DNA of 64,000 nt from NCBI RefSeq assembly GCF_001969385.1, contig NZ_CP014796.1, positions 1,815,501 through 1,879,500 on the forward strand. The letters are read 5' to 3'. This document shows positions 37,562 through 45,504 of this stretch, one piece after another. The notes beneath the pieces were generated by a model. It was not told the origin of the DNA, ran no database searches, and worked only from the letters and a program-made list of their open reading frames with translations. The first letter of the stretch is position 1, and every line of letters begins with the position of its first letter. Source of the DNA: Salipiger profundus. Lineage in GTDB: Bacteria > Pseudomonadota > Alphaproteobacteria > Rhodobacterales > Rhodobacteraceae. Position numbers and translations under genes: made by a program.

Positions 37562-37915
37562 ATGCGGATCATCGAGAACATCATAAGCGACCGCGGCTCG
37601 AAATACGCCGTCTCGGGCGCGCCGTGCAGCTCGGAGGACGAGGCCAAGCGGCTCGTCAAGGAGCTCTGCCGGAAGAAGAAATACGCCAAGGCGACCCACA
37701 ACACCTGGGGGCTGCTGACCGAGGCCGGGCCGGTCAAGAACGATGACGGCGAAAGCGGCGCCGGCATGGTGATCCTGCGGATGCTGGAACGCGAGGGCGT
37801 GCAGGATCATCTCGTGGTGGTCACCCGCTGGTTCGGTGGCAAGCACCTTGGCGGCGACCGGTTCCGCCACGTGCAGGAGGCCGTGCGGATCTACCTCGAA
37901 GACCTGAGAGGCTGA
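37562..37915 (+). CDS. IMPACT/UPF0029 (YigZ N-domain) protein
   Basis: 117 residues from the ATG giving MRIIENIISDRGSKYAV. The domain has ATHNTWGLL, DDGESGAGMVILRMLE and VVVTRWFGGKHLGGDRFRHVQ, matching the UPF0029 N-terminal domain of YigZ and IMPACT. Only this domain is present; YigZ has a second RNA/ferredoxin-like domain of about 70 residues. Function in bacteria is unclear. Note GDR in place of the usual GxGGL. Confidence 0.8.
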   Translation: MRIIENIISDRGSKYAVSGAPCSSEDEAKRLVKELCRKKKYAKATHNTWGLLTEAGPVKNDDGESGAGMVILRMLEREGVQDHLVVVTRWFGGKHLGGDRFRHVQEAVRIYLEDLRG

Positions 37916-37975
37916 CCGCCTCCGCCCCGAGCGGTCGCCGTCGGATGGGTTTGCAACCCACTGCGCGGTCCCGCT

Positions 37976-38911
37976 TTACTCCACTGGCAGCAGCATCGCC
38001 TCGACCCGCCGGTTCGCCTCGCGTCCCGCGTCGGTCAGGTTGCTCGCGACAGGCGCGAGATACCCCACCCCGTCCGACGAGATGCGCGCGCCGGGCACGC
38101 CCTTGTCGCGCAGGTAGGCCGCGGCCGCCTGTGCCCGCTCGCGCGAGAGCGCGGTATTGGCCTCGAGCGAACCCACCGCGTCGGTGTGCCCCACCAGCAC
38201 GACCCGGCGCGACGGCGTCTCGGCAAGGTAGGCCGCCAGCGTGTCGAGCGAGGCAATGGTCTCCTCGCCGAGCGTGGCGGCGCCGCTGCCAAACGTCACG
38301 TCGTCGAGGATGACGTGGCCGCGAGCGTCCAGCTCGGCGATCAGGTCCCCGTCCGCCGTCACCGGCGCGCCACCTGTGCCGACCTCGGGCGCGGTCGTTT
38401 CCTCCCCACCCGCGCGGATGAGCTGGACGTAGCCCGCGGCGTTCGACCGGCTGACCAGCAGGCTCAGCCAGTTGCCGTCGGGGCCGCGCGCGCTCAGGAA
38501 GCGAAAGGCGGTCAGGTCGACATACATGGCGGGCGCCGGAAGCACCTCGGTGTCGAAGCGGAAGTCGAAGCCGCCACAGCCCGCGGCGCTGCACTGGAAG
38601 ACGATTTCATAGTCCGTTGCCTCGATCTGGTCGCGGAGCGGTGAGAGGATCTGCAGCGTGGTGAGGTCCGTGGCCTCGATGCGCCAGGACTGCCTGCGGA
38701 TCGCGCCCTCGACGCGGTTGACCGGGATGCCGGCGTCTTCCGACCATGGTCCGGTGGGCACCGCGTAGCTGCCCGGATCGGTGGTCCGCTCGGTCATCAG
38801 CCGCGCGCCCGCCGGCAGCTCCAGCTCGAGCGCAGCGGCCATCCCCGGCGCGACCATCGCCGCCAGCAGAAGGAGGCCGGCCTTAGCGTGCCTGGGCGTG
38901 GTAGGCGTCAT
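37976..38911 (-). CDS. OmpA-family outer membrane protein
   Basis: 311 residues. Signal peptide MTPTTPRHAKAGLLLLAAMVAPGMAAA. Residues 27-175 are an unrecognised periplasmic part with two Cys (FQCSAAGCGG). Residues about 195-311 are the OmpA peptidoglycan-binding domain (TFGSGAATLGEETIASLDTLAAYLAE; VLVGHTDAVGS; LSRERAQAAAAYL; NRRVEAMLLP). It should link the outer membrane to peptidoglycan. Its start overlaps the upstream gene by 29 bases, so it belongs to the CinA-GNAT-AhpD-like operon. Confidence 0.88.
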   Translation of the reverse strand: MTPTTPRHAKAGLLLLAAMVAPGMAAALELELPAGARLMTERTTDPGSYAVPTGPWSEDAGIPVNRVEGAIRRQSWRIEATDLTTLQILSPLRDQIEATDYEIVFQCSAAGCGGFDFRFDTEVLPAPAMYVDLTAFRFLSARGPDGNWLSLLVSRSNAAGYVQLIRAGGEETTAPEVGTGGAPVTADGDLIAELDARGHVILDDVTFGSGAATLGEETIASLDTLAAYLAETPSRRVVLVGHTDAVGSLEANTALSRERAQAAAAYLRDKGVPGARISSDGVGYLAPVASNLTDAGREANRRVEAMLLPVE

Positions 38912-39452
38912 TCGGCCGCATGTCCGTGGCGCTCGCCACGCGGTTGGTCATGTTGAAGAACCCCGCCACGTTGGCGATGTCCCAGATGTCGCGCTCAGAG
39001 AAGCCGGCGTCGCGCAGCGCCTCGCGGTCGTATTCGGCGATCTCGGCGCTGGCCTTCGTCATCTTCTCGGCAAAGCTCAGCATGGCGCGCTGGCGGTAGG
39101 GCAGGTCGGCCACCCGCCAGTTCATCACCAGCATCTCGCCCAGCTTGGGGTCGCCCGAGAGCTGACGCACCGCCGCGCCGTGGGCGGTCAGGCAGTAGAA
39201 GCACTTGTTGACCGAGGACACCACCACCGCGATCATCTCGCGCTCGAGCTTCGACAGCCCCGAGTCCGCCAGCATCAGCTCGTTGTACATCGCGGTGAAG
39301 GCGTTGAGCTTGTCGATATCGAAGGCATGGGCCTTGAGCACGTTGGGCACCATGCCCAGCTTCTCGTCGCAGATGTCGAAGTATTTCCGCGTCTCCGGCG
39401 GAAGCGGGTCCACCATGGGCAGGTCGAGCGCGGTGGGCTGGTCCTTGGTCAT
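38883..39452 (-). CDS. AhpD-like carboxymuconolactone decarboxylase family (peroxidase-related) protein
   Basis: 189 residues from the ATG giving MTKDQPTALDLPMVDP. The redox motif KCFYCLTAHG (CxxC with nearby His) is at about 95-104, as in AhpD-type alkylhydroperoxidases. Later a helix-rich region TDMRPNDAYHAQAR ends the protein. It begins one base after the GNAT stop. Likely a thiol peroxidase or its partner in the cytoplasm; the substrate is unknown. Confidence 0.85.
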   Translation of the reverse strand: MTKDQPTALDLPMVDPLPPETRKYFDICDEKLGMVPNVLKAHAFDIDKLNAFTAMYNELMLADSGLSKLEREMIAVVVSSVNKCFYCLTAHGAAVRQLSGDPKLGEMLVMNWRVADLPYRQRAMLSFAEKMTKASAEIAEYDREALRDAGFSERDIWDIANVAGFFNMTNRVASATDMRPNDAYHAQAR

Positions 39453-39453
39453 G

Positions 39454-40179
39454 TCATGCCTCGGGGTTGATGCGATAGTGATACTGTCCCACGACCTCGA
39501 AGCCGAGGGAAGCATAGAGACCGTTCGCCGCTGCGTTGTCGGTCAGGCAGAGCACCGCGAGCCATTCGGCGCCATGCTCGCCGGCCCATGCGGCGGCGCG
39601 GCGCATCATCCACTTGCCCAGCCCCTTGCCCCGCTGCGGGGCGCGGATTTCCAGCGCGTGCACCATGGCGATGCCGTCGTGGATGGCGCAGAACCCGGCG
39701 CCGGCAGGGCGGTCGTCGATGCGGCCCAGCAGCCCGGCCTTCGGGCCCTTGACCCGTTCCATCACGCGCTGGCGCGCGGCGCCGATGCCGGCCTCCTCCC
39801 AGATCTCGCGGGTGACCGCGAGCGGCTCCCAGAGCGCAAAGGTCGTGACCCGCGGGATCTCGACGTCGGTGAGCGCCGCGACCGGCGTGCACCAGAGTGT
39901 CACCGGGTCGATCAGCCTGTAGCCGCGCGCGTCGAGCGCGGCGTCGAGGGCGTCTTCGCCGACGCGGATCATGAACAGCGGCGTCTGGTCGAGCATCCGC
40001 ATCGCCTTTTCGGCGGCGGCAAGGTCGTCCGTGGTCCAGTCGCCATCGGCGCTGGCGCAGGACACGCGCTTGCCGCCGCCACCGCCTTCGCGCAGCGTCC
40101 ACGGGCCGGTGTGCACCAGGCGCGCCGCGGGCCAGGTGCCGTCGATGGCGGCGTAGAGGCGCGGCAGCCCGGGTATCAT
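39454..40179 (-). CDS. GNAT family N-acetyltransferase
   Basis: 241 residues from the ATG giving MIPGLPRLYAAIDG; it overlaps the CinA stop by ATGA. The acetyl-CoA signature is in the last third: MVHALEIRAPQRGKGLGKWMMRRA (Q/RxxGxG/A) and AANGLYASLGFEVVGQYHYR. Residues 1-110 form an additional N-domain. Substrate unknown. Confidence 0.88.
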   Translation of the reverse strand: MIPGLPRLYAAIDGTWPAARLVHTGPWTLREGGGGGKRVSCASADGDWTTDDLAAAEKAMRMLDQTPLFMIRVGEDALDAALDARGYRLIDPVTLWCTPVAALTDVEIPRVTTFALWEPLAVTREIWEEAGIGAARQRVMERVKGPKAGLLGRIDDRPAGAGFCAIHDGIAMVHALEIRAPQRGKGLGKWMMRRAAAWAGEHGAEWLAVLCLTDNAAANGLYASLGFEVVGQYHYRINPEA

Positions 40180-40898
40180 CCCGGGAACAGGTCGTTGAGC
40201 CGGCTCATGGCCGCATCGATCCGGGCGCCGTCCTGGCCGCGGATCACGATGTTCGCGCCGTAGGCCCCGTCCTGCTGGTAGGGGTAGGAGCCGATCGACA
40301 GGTCGGGGAAGTCGGCGGCGAGCGCCGAGAGCGGCCCGGCGATCTCGCCCTCGCCGCGCTCGATGCGCAGGGTCTGCGACAAGAGCGGCGCGCCGCCGGT
40401 GAGCGTCGGCAGCACGCTCGCGACCATCGCCTCGAAGACCGAGGGCACGCCCGCCATGACGTAAACGTTCTCGAGCACGAAGCCCGGCGCGATGGACACC
40501 GGGTTGTCGATCAGCGCGGCGCCGTCGGGAATGCGCGCCATACGTTGCCGCGCCGCGTTGAACTCGGAACCGCGCCGGTCGTAATGGGCGTGCAGCAGCT
40601 GGTAGGCGTCCTCGCGGATGTCGATGTGCACGCCGAAGGCCGCGGCCACGCAGTCGGCGGTGATGTCGTCATGGGTGGGCCCGATGCCGCCCGAGGTGAA
40701 CACATGGGTGTAGGCCGCGCTCAGCGCCTGCACCGCCGAGACGATCGCCTCGCGCTCGTCCGAGACCACGCGCACCTCCTTGAGGTCGACGCCGGTCTTG
40801 GTCAGCTCGCGGGCGAGGTGGTTCATGTTCGAATCGCGGGTGCGGCCCGAGAGGATCTCGTCACCGATCACGATCATGGCGGCGGTGGGGTTGGTCAT
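40176..40898 (-). CDS. CinA-like molybdopterin-binding domain protein
   Basis: 240 residues from the ATG giving MTNPTAAMIVIGDEILSGRT. The MoaB/MogA-like fold of the CinA N-domain is seen: IGDEILSGRTRDSN, FTSGGIGPTHDDIT, YVMAGVPSVFEAM. No C-terminal NMN deamidase domain (about 160 residues) is present, so it is a CinA-N-only protein, possibly with ADP-ribose pyrophosphatase-like activity. First gene of a four-gene minus-strand operon, divergent from sfsA by 46 bases. Confidence 0.88.
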   Translation of the reverse strand: MTNPTAAMIVIGDEILSGRTRDSNMNHLARELTKTGVDLKEVRVVSDEREAIVSAVQALSAAYTHVFTSGGIGPTHDDITADCVAAAFGVHIDIREDAYQLLHAHYDRRGSEFNAARQRMARIPDGAALIDNPVSIAPGFVLENVYVMAGVPSVFEAMVASVLPTLTGGAPLLSQTLRIERGEGEIAGPLSALAADFPDLSIGSYPYQQDGAYGANIVIRGQDGARIDAAMSRLNDLFPG

Positions 40899-40944
40899 CG
40901 GGCTCTCCTTGGCGCTGCACTGGCAATGGTATAGGGCGGCGGTC

Positions 40945-41661
40945 ATGCGCTTTCAAACCCCCTTGATCCCGGCCACGCTGCTGCGTCGCTACAAACGCTT
41001 TCTCGCCGACGCGCGGCTCGACGACGGACGCGAGATCACCGCGCATGTGGCCAACCCCGGCAGCATGATGGGCCTGAAGGACGAGGGGCTGAGAATCTGG
41101 CTCGAGCCCAACGATGACCCGAAGCGCAAGCTCAAGTATGCCTGGCGGCTGGTCGAGCACGAGACCGGCGCCTTCACCGGCGTCGACACCGGCGTGCCGA
41201 ACCGGATGCTGCGCGCGGCGCTACAAGACCGCCGGGTGCCGGGCCTCGAGGGCTACACGCGCGTGCGCCCCGAGGTGAAATACGGTGAGAACAGCCGCAT
41301 CGACTTCCTGCTATCCGGCGAGGGCCGGCCCGATGCCCCCGATGCCTATGTCGAGGTGAAATCCGTGACCCTGTCGCGCACCCCCGGCCTTGCGGAGTTT
41401 CCCGACAGCGTCACCGCGCGCGGCGCGAAGCATCTTGCCGAGCTGGCCGCGATGGCGCGGGCCGGGCATCGCGCGGTGATCCTCTACCTCGTGCAGCGTA
41501 CCGATTGCAGCGCGGTCACGCTCGCCGCCGACATCGACCCGACCTATGCCGCGGGCTTCGCCGAGGCCACAGCGCAGGGCGTCGAGGTGCTCGCCTTCGA
41601 CTGTGCAATCGACCCCGGCGGCGTGTCTCTGAAAGGGCCGCTGCCCTTCCACGCGCCCTGA
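40945..41661 (+). CDS. sfsA: DNA/RNA nuclease SfsA
   Basis: 238 residues from the ATG giving MRFQTPLIPATLLRRYKRFLAD. The SfsA N-OB domain has AHVANPGSMMGL; the nuclease-like domain has RIDFLLSG, YVEVKSVTL and FPDSVTARGAKHLAEL (acidic D-ExK motif). It is a single-stranded nucleic acid binder and nuclease homologue first named for sugar fermentation stimulation. A convergent repeat (copy B) lies just after the stop. Confidence 0.92.
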   Translation: MRFQTPLIPATLLRRYKRFLADARLDDGREITAHVANPGSMMGLKDEGLRIWLEPNDDPKRKLKYAWRLVEHETGAFTGVDTGVPNRMLRAALQDRRVPGLEGYTRVRPEVKYGENSRIDFLLSGEGRPDAPDAYVEVKSVTLSRTPGLAEFPDSVTARGAKHLAELAAMARAGHRAVILYLVQRTDCSAVTLAADIDPTYAAGFAEATAQGVEVLAFDCAIDPGGVSLKGPLPFHAP

Positions 41662-41662
41662 G

Positions 41663-41726
41663 CTTCTTCTGGCCGGAAAATATCCCGGGGGAGTCTCCCG
41701 GAACGGGAGACGGGGGCAGCGCCCCC
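41663..41726 (-). repeat. Dispersed extragenic repeat, copy B
   Basis: Reverse-orientation copy of the same element as at 26378: CTTCTTCTGGCCGG, AAATATCCCGGGGG, then a hairpin GGGGGC-AGC-GCCCCC at the far end. It fills the gap between the convergent sfsA and mscS genes and may also act as a terminator there. Confidence 0.75.
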
Positions 41727-41740
41727 ATCCCTGCCGCCGC

Positions 41741-42619
41741 TCACTGCGCGGCGATGGCGGTGTCCTCGTTCTTCTCGATGTGCAGCGTACGGGTGGGGAA
41801 GGGGATCGGCACGCCCTCGGCGTCGAGCGCCTCCTTGACCCGGCGCTTCATGTCCGCCTGGTACTGGAAGAACACCGCCGCATCGACCCAGACCCGGACG
41901 AGGAAGTCGACGGAACTGTCGTTGAGGTTGTTGACCTGGATGAACGGCTCGGGTTCCCGCTTCGAGCGCTCGTCGGCCAGGATCGTGTTCAGGATGACCT
42001 CTTCGGCCTGCTTGAGGTTGGCGCCGTAGCCCACGCCGAAGGTCCACTCCGCGCGGCGGGTCGGGTAGACCGAGTAGTTCTCGATCACGTTGCCCCAGAC
42101 CTGGCTGTTGGGCACGATGATCTGGGTGTTGCTCAGCGAGGCAAGCTCGATGGTGTTGAGCGAGATGTCCTTGACGGTGCCCATCTCGCCCGCGACCTCG
42201 ATGAAGTCGCCCAGCTTGAACGGGCGGAAGAGGATGATCATCACCCCGGCGGCGACATTCGACAGCGTGCCCTGCAGCGCGAGGCCGACGGCAAGGCCGG
42301 CGGCACCGAGCGCGGCGATGATCGAGGTGGTCTGGATTCCGAGGTTGTTGAGCAGGATCAGCACGGTGAAGATCATCACCACGTAGCGCGCCACCTGGCC
42401 CAGGAAGGCGAAGAGCGTGTCGTCGAGCCGCGCCCGTCCGTCCGAGATGTTGGTGATCCGCCGCTTGAGCCAGCCCGCGATGGTCAGGCCGACGAGCAGG
42501 ATCAGGATCCCGGTCACCACGTTGCCGAGCAGCGAGGCGAGAAAGTCGAGCGTCAGCACGTCCGACAGCGAGGTGCCGTTGTAGATGTCCGTGTGAAGGA
42601 TGTTGTTGAGCGTTTCCAT
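41741..42619 (-). CDS. Small-conductance mechanosensitive channel (MscS)
   Basis: 292 residues from the ATG giving METLNNILHTD with GGAG upstream. TM1 about 29-50, TM2 about 67-90, and the Ala/Gly-rich pore helix TM3 (about 95-125) GAAGLAVGLALQGTLSN; then the beta domain FRPFKLGDFIEVAGEMGTV and a C-terminal vestibule to residue 292. It opens under membrane tension to release solutes in hypo-osmotic shock. Confidence 0.92.
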   Translation of the reverse strand: METLNNILHTDIYNGTSLSDVLTLDFLASLLGNVVTGILILLVGLTIAGWLKRRITNISDGRARLDDTLFAFLGQVARYVVMIFTVLILLNNLGIQTTSIIAALGAAGLAVGLALQGTLSNVAAGVMIILFRPFKLGDFIEVAGEMGTVKDISLNTIELASLSNTQIIVPNSQVWGNVIENYSVYPTRRAEWTFGVGYGANLKQAEEVILNTILADERSKREPEPFIQVNNLNDSSVDFLVRVWVDAAVFFQYQADMKRRVKEALDAEGVPIPFPTRTLHIEKNEDTAIAAQ

Positions 42620-42787
42620 GTCTCCGGCCCTTGTCCCGTTCCAGTCCTGTCCTGCGGTTCGCGCGGCATAAGTGACGCCCGGGCGGGCAGGGCGCAAGGG
42701 TGTGAATGCGCATCCGGCATCGACACTGGCATTGCGCGCCGAGACGCATTAAGTAACCTGCAATCACGCAGGACGGAGCGCGCAGCC

Positions 42788-43642
42788 TTGAGACATGACA
42801 CCGGCGGCCGCCTCACCCGGGACGGCATCCGCATCCACGACACCGAAGATTTCGCCGGCATGCACAAGGCCGGCGCGGTCGCGGCGAAGATCCTCGACGA
42901 CGTGGCCCCCCACATCCGGCCGGGCCAGACCACGGGACGGCTCGAGGAGATCATCCGCGCCGCCGTCGACGAGTCCGGTTCGACCTCGGCCACGATCGGC
43001 TACAAGGGATACCAGCACGCCAGCTGCATCTCGGTGAACCACGTGGTCTGCCACGGCATTCCGGGCAGCAAGATCCCGAAGTGGAAGAACGACAGCCACG
43101 GGCGCTCGGACGATGCGCTTTACGACGGCGACATCCTGAACATCGACGTCACCGTGATCGTCGACGGCTGGTACGGCGATACCAGCCGCATGTTCGTGGC
43201 CGGCGAGCCGAAGCCCTACTCGAAGCGTCTGATCGAGGTCACCCACGACGCGCTGATGATCGGCATCGAGCAGGTGAAGCCCGGCAACACGTTCGGCGAC
43301 ATCGGCCATGCGATCCAGACCTTCGTCGAGGGCCATCGCATGTCGGTGGTGCGCGACTTCTGCGGTCACGGGCTGGGGCGGGTGTTCCACGCGCCGCCCA
43401 ACGTGCTGCACTACGGCCGCGCCGGCAGCGGTCCGCGGCTCGAGGAGGGGATGTTCTTCACCATCGAGCCGATGGTGAACCTAGGCCGCCCGGAGACCAA
43501 GGTGCTCAAGGACGAGTGGACCGCGATCACCCGCGACAAGTCGCTTTCTGCGCAGTTCGAGCATTCGGTCGGGGTGACCTCGGACGGGGTGGAGATCTTC
43601 ACCCTTTCGCCCGGTGACATGTTCTTCCCCGGCTTCGACTGA
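42788..43642 (+). CDS. map: Methionine aminopeptidase, type I
   Basis: 284 residues from a TTG at 42788 with ACGGAG 8 bases upstream; the frame before it has no ATG of use, and the N-terminus RIHDTEDFAGMHKAG aligns with type I enzymes. Metal ligands are visible: ILNIDVTVIVDGWYGDTSRMF (two Asp), CGHGLG (His), FTIEPM (Glu) and FEHSVGVT (Glu region). His in HASCISVNHVVCHGIP is the catalytic one. It removes initiator Met. A TTG start on map is unusual. Confidence 0.94.
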   Translation: MRHDTGGRLTRDGIRIHDTEDFAGMHKAGAVAAKILDDVAPHIRPGQTTGRLEEIIRAAVDESGSTSATIGYKGYQHASCISVNHVVCHGIPGSKIPKWKNDSHGRSDDALYDGDILNIDVTVIVDGWYGDTSRMFVAGEPKPYSKRLIEVTHDALMIGIEQVKPGNTFGDIGHAIQTFVEGHRMSVVRDFCGHGLGRVFHAPPNVLHYGRAGSGPRLEEGMFFTIEPMVNLGRPETKVLKDEWTAITRDKSLSAQFEHSVGVTSDGVEIFTLSPGDMFFPGFD

Positions 43643-43707
43643 TCCCGTCACGCCATCGGTGCGCCTTGTGGCGCGCCGGTCGGTCCCGCGTTCGGGCCAC
43701 GCAGGCC

Positions 43708-43726
43708 CCGGGGGCGTGGCCCCCGG
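43708..43726 (+). repeat. Short hairpin of the dispersed-repeat type
   Basis: CCGGGGGC-GTG-GCCCCCGG, 8-bp stem with a 3-base loop, followed by ACCCCCGCC. It resembles the head of the extragenic repeat but lacks the AGAAGAAG tail. Between map and the convergent MBL gene, 65 bases after the map stop. Confidence 0.5.
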
Positions 43727-43789
43727 ACCCCCGCCTGTGTGCGGTTGCCTCGCTCTGCGTCGCTGGAGGTGCTTGGTTGCGCGGGTGCA

Positions 43790-43855
43790 GGGGGCTCTGC
43801 CCCCTCTGCGGCTGCGCCGCATTCACCCCCGAGGGTATTTGGGAAAGAGAAGAAG
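43790..43855 (+). repeat. Dispersed extragenic repeat, copy C
   Basis: Hairpin GGGGGC-TCT-GCCCCC, a variable middle, CCCCCGAGGGTATTT, and the tail GAGAAGAAG. Same order of parts as copies A and B, with base changes. It lies in the 254-base gap between convergent map and the MBL gene, where nothing else is seen. Confidence 0.75.
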
Positions 43856-43896
43856 ACCGGGCGTGGCGCGTGGTGCTTTGCTCCGGGTGCCCTGGG

Positions 43897-44865
43897 TCAG
43901 CTCCATTTCCAGAGGGCTGGGACGAAGCGGTAGGTGTCGCCGTCCTGCAGGACATGGCCCACGCCGGGGAACGGGAAGTGGTAGCCGAGCACCGCCATTC
44001 GGTCGGTGGCGGCCATGTCGAGCAGGCGTCTGCGGGTCGCCACGGTCTGGTCGCCGTCCATGTCGAAGCCGTTGAACCAGTCGGGGTGGGCGAAGTTCAT
44101 GTAGGCGTGGCTCATGGCGTCGCCGGTGACCAGAAGCTGCTGGCCGCCGGACTCGATGACGAGGCTCATGTGGCCGGGCGTATGGCCGGGCGTGTCGATG
44201 AGGCGTATGCCCGGGGCGAGCTCGGTGCCGTCGTCCACGAGGGTCCAGTCGGCGCCGTCGACGTTGATCGAGTTCTGCGCGCCGACCACGAATTGCTGCA
44301 GCTCCTGCGGCACCTGTGACGCGAGCCCGTCCTGCATCCAGTAGTCGTGTTCCCTGCGGCCAAGGAAATAGGCGGCGTCGGGCAGGATGGCCTCGTCGAA
44401 ATCGTCGCGAATGCCCCAGATGTGGTCGGGGTGGGCGTGTGTGATGAAGATATGGGTGATCGAGGCGGGATCCTCTCCGGCGGCCTCGAGGTTGCTCATC
44501 AGCCGGCCGGCGGTGTCGAAGAAGCGGTTGCCGGAGCCGACATCGACCAGCAGCTTCGTGTCGCCCAGTTCGACGAGCAGGTGATTGGTGTGGGAGTAGT
44601 TGGTTTCGGGCGACAGGAAGTGGCGTTCGAGAAAGGCCTTCACCTCGGCGGGGTCGGCGTTGACGCCGAGCCCGTCCGCCGGGAGCTGCAGCGACCCGTC
44701 CGAGATCACCTTGATCTTCGCCTCGCCCAGCGTGAAGGCGAAATGTGCGGGGTTGCCGTCGGCCGGCGCGCCGAGCTCGGCGCGGCCCACCGCGGGCAGG
44801 GTGAGCGCCGGTGCCGCGGCGGCCATCGCGAGGATGTCCCGGCGGGTGGGTCTGAAGATCGTCAT
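43897..44865 (-). CDS. MBL-fold metallo-hydrolase, Tat-exported
   Basis: 322 residues. PTRRDILAMAAAAPALTLPAVGRA is a twin-arginine signal. The metallo-beta-lactamase metal motif HAHPDH (about 142-147) and downstream DTPGHTPGHMS and TGDAM give the two-metal site. The protein family includes quorum-quenching lactonases, glyoxalase II-like and other hydrolases; the periplasmic location fits extracellular substrate degradation. Upstream is a CGCAT/ATGCG inverted repeat. Confidence 0.88.
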   Translation of the reverse strand: MTIFRPTRRDILAMAAAAPALTLPAVGRAELGAPADGNPAHFAFTLGEAKIKVISDGSLQLPADGLGVNADPAEVKAFLERHFLSPETNYSHTNHLLVELGDTKLLVDVGSGNRFFDTAGRLMSNLEAAGEDPASITHIFITHAHPDHIWGIRDDFDEAILPDAAYFLGRREHDYWMQDGLASQVPQELQQFVVGAQNSINVDGADWTLVDDGTELAPGIRLIDTPGHTPGHMSLVIESGGQQLLVTGDAMSHAYMNFAHPDWFNGFDMDGDQTVATRRRLLDMAATDRMAVLGYHFPFPGVGHVLQDGDTYRFVPALWKWS

Positions 44866-44884
44866 GCGCTGCCTCCCTCGTTAA

Positions 44885-44900
44885 CGCATAGATAGATGCG
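44885..44900. promoter_or_regulatory. Inverted repeat upstream of the MBL hydrolase gene
   Basis: CGCAT (44885-44889) and ATGCG (44896-44900) with a 6-base AGATAG spacer, 20 bases upstream of the start. The half-site CGCAT is shared with the repeat at 18902. Confidence 0.4.
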
Positions 44901-44942
44901 AATAAGATAGCGGAGGGCGGGGCGATTGCCAGAGGGAAGGGG

Positions 44943-45500
44943 TCAGTCGGCGCGCAGCACTGTCGCATGGGTGTCGCCGTAGCGCCGCTGGTCGAGCGGG
45001 GCGAAGCCCGTGGGTGCCTCCTGCGGGGTGCTTTCCTCCCAGACGACGAGGGCGCCGGGGGCGATCCAGCCGGCGGCGCGGGCGGCGGTGAGGGCCTTGT
45101 CGCCAAGGTGCTTGCCGTAGGGCGGGTCGAGGAAAACGAGGTCGCAGGGAGTGTCGGTGTCCGGCAGCCGGGTGGCGTCGCGCGTGATGACGCGGGTGCG
45201 GTCGGCGCAGTCCAGTAGGCGGATGTTGCCACGCAGGAGCGACAGCGCCTTGCGTCCATCGTCGACGAAGGTGCAATGTGCGGCGCCGCGCGACAGTGCC
45301 TCGAGCCCCAGCGCGCCGGTGCCGGCGAAGAGGTCGAGCACCCGCGCGCCGTCGAACGGGTCGCCGAAGCGGCCGCCGCCGAGCATGTTGAACAGGCTTT
45401 CGCGCACCCGGTCGGTCGTCGGACGCAGGTGGGCGCGCGGGTCGCCCTTGCCCACGGCGGTGAGCGGGCGGCCGCGCCAGTCTCCGGCGATGATCCTCAT
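44943..45500 (-). CDS. rsmD: 16S rRNA (guanine966-N2)-methyltransferase RsmD
   Basis: 185 residues from the ATG giving MRIIAGDWRGRPL. SAM motif VLDLFAGTGALGLEALSRG and the catalytic DLVFLDPPYGKHL (DPPY) identify RsmD. It methylates G966 of 16S rRNA. It starts 4 bases after the FAD-reductase stop, so they are one operon. Confidence 0.94.
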   Translation of the reverse strand: MRIIAGDWRGRPLTAVGKGDPRAHLRPTTDRVRESLFNMLGGGRFGDPFDGARVLDLFAGTGALGLEALSRGAAHCTFVDDGRKALSLLRGNIRLLDCADRTRVITRDATRLPDTDTPCDLVFLDPPYGKHLGDKALTAARAAGWIAPGALVVWEESTPQEAPTGFAPLDQRRYGDTHATVLRAD

Positions 45501-45504
45501 GCGG

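Noticed and set aside
43643..43896. A hidden gene between map and the MBL hydrolase
   Set aside because: Open frames there have no ribosome site and the space is filled by repeat-type hairpins.
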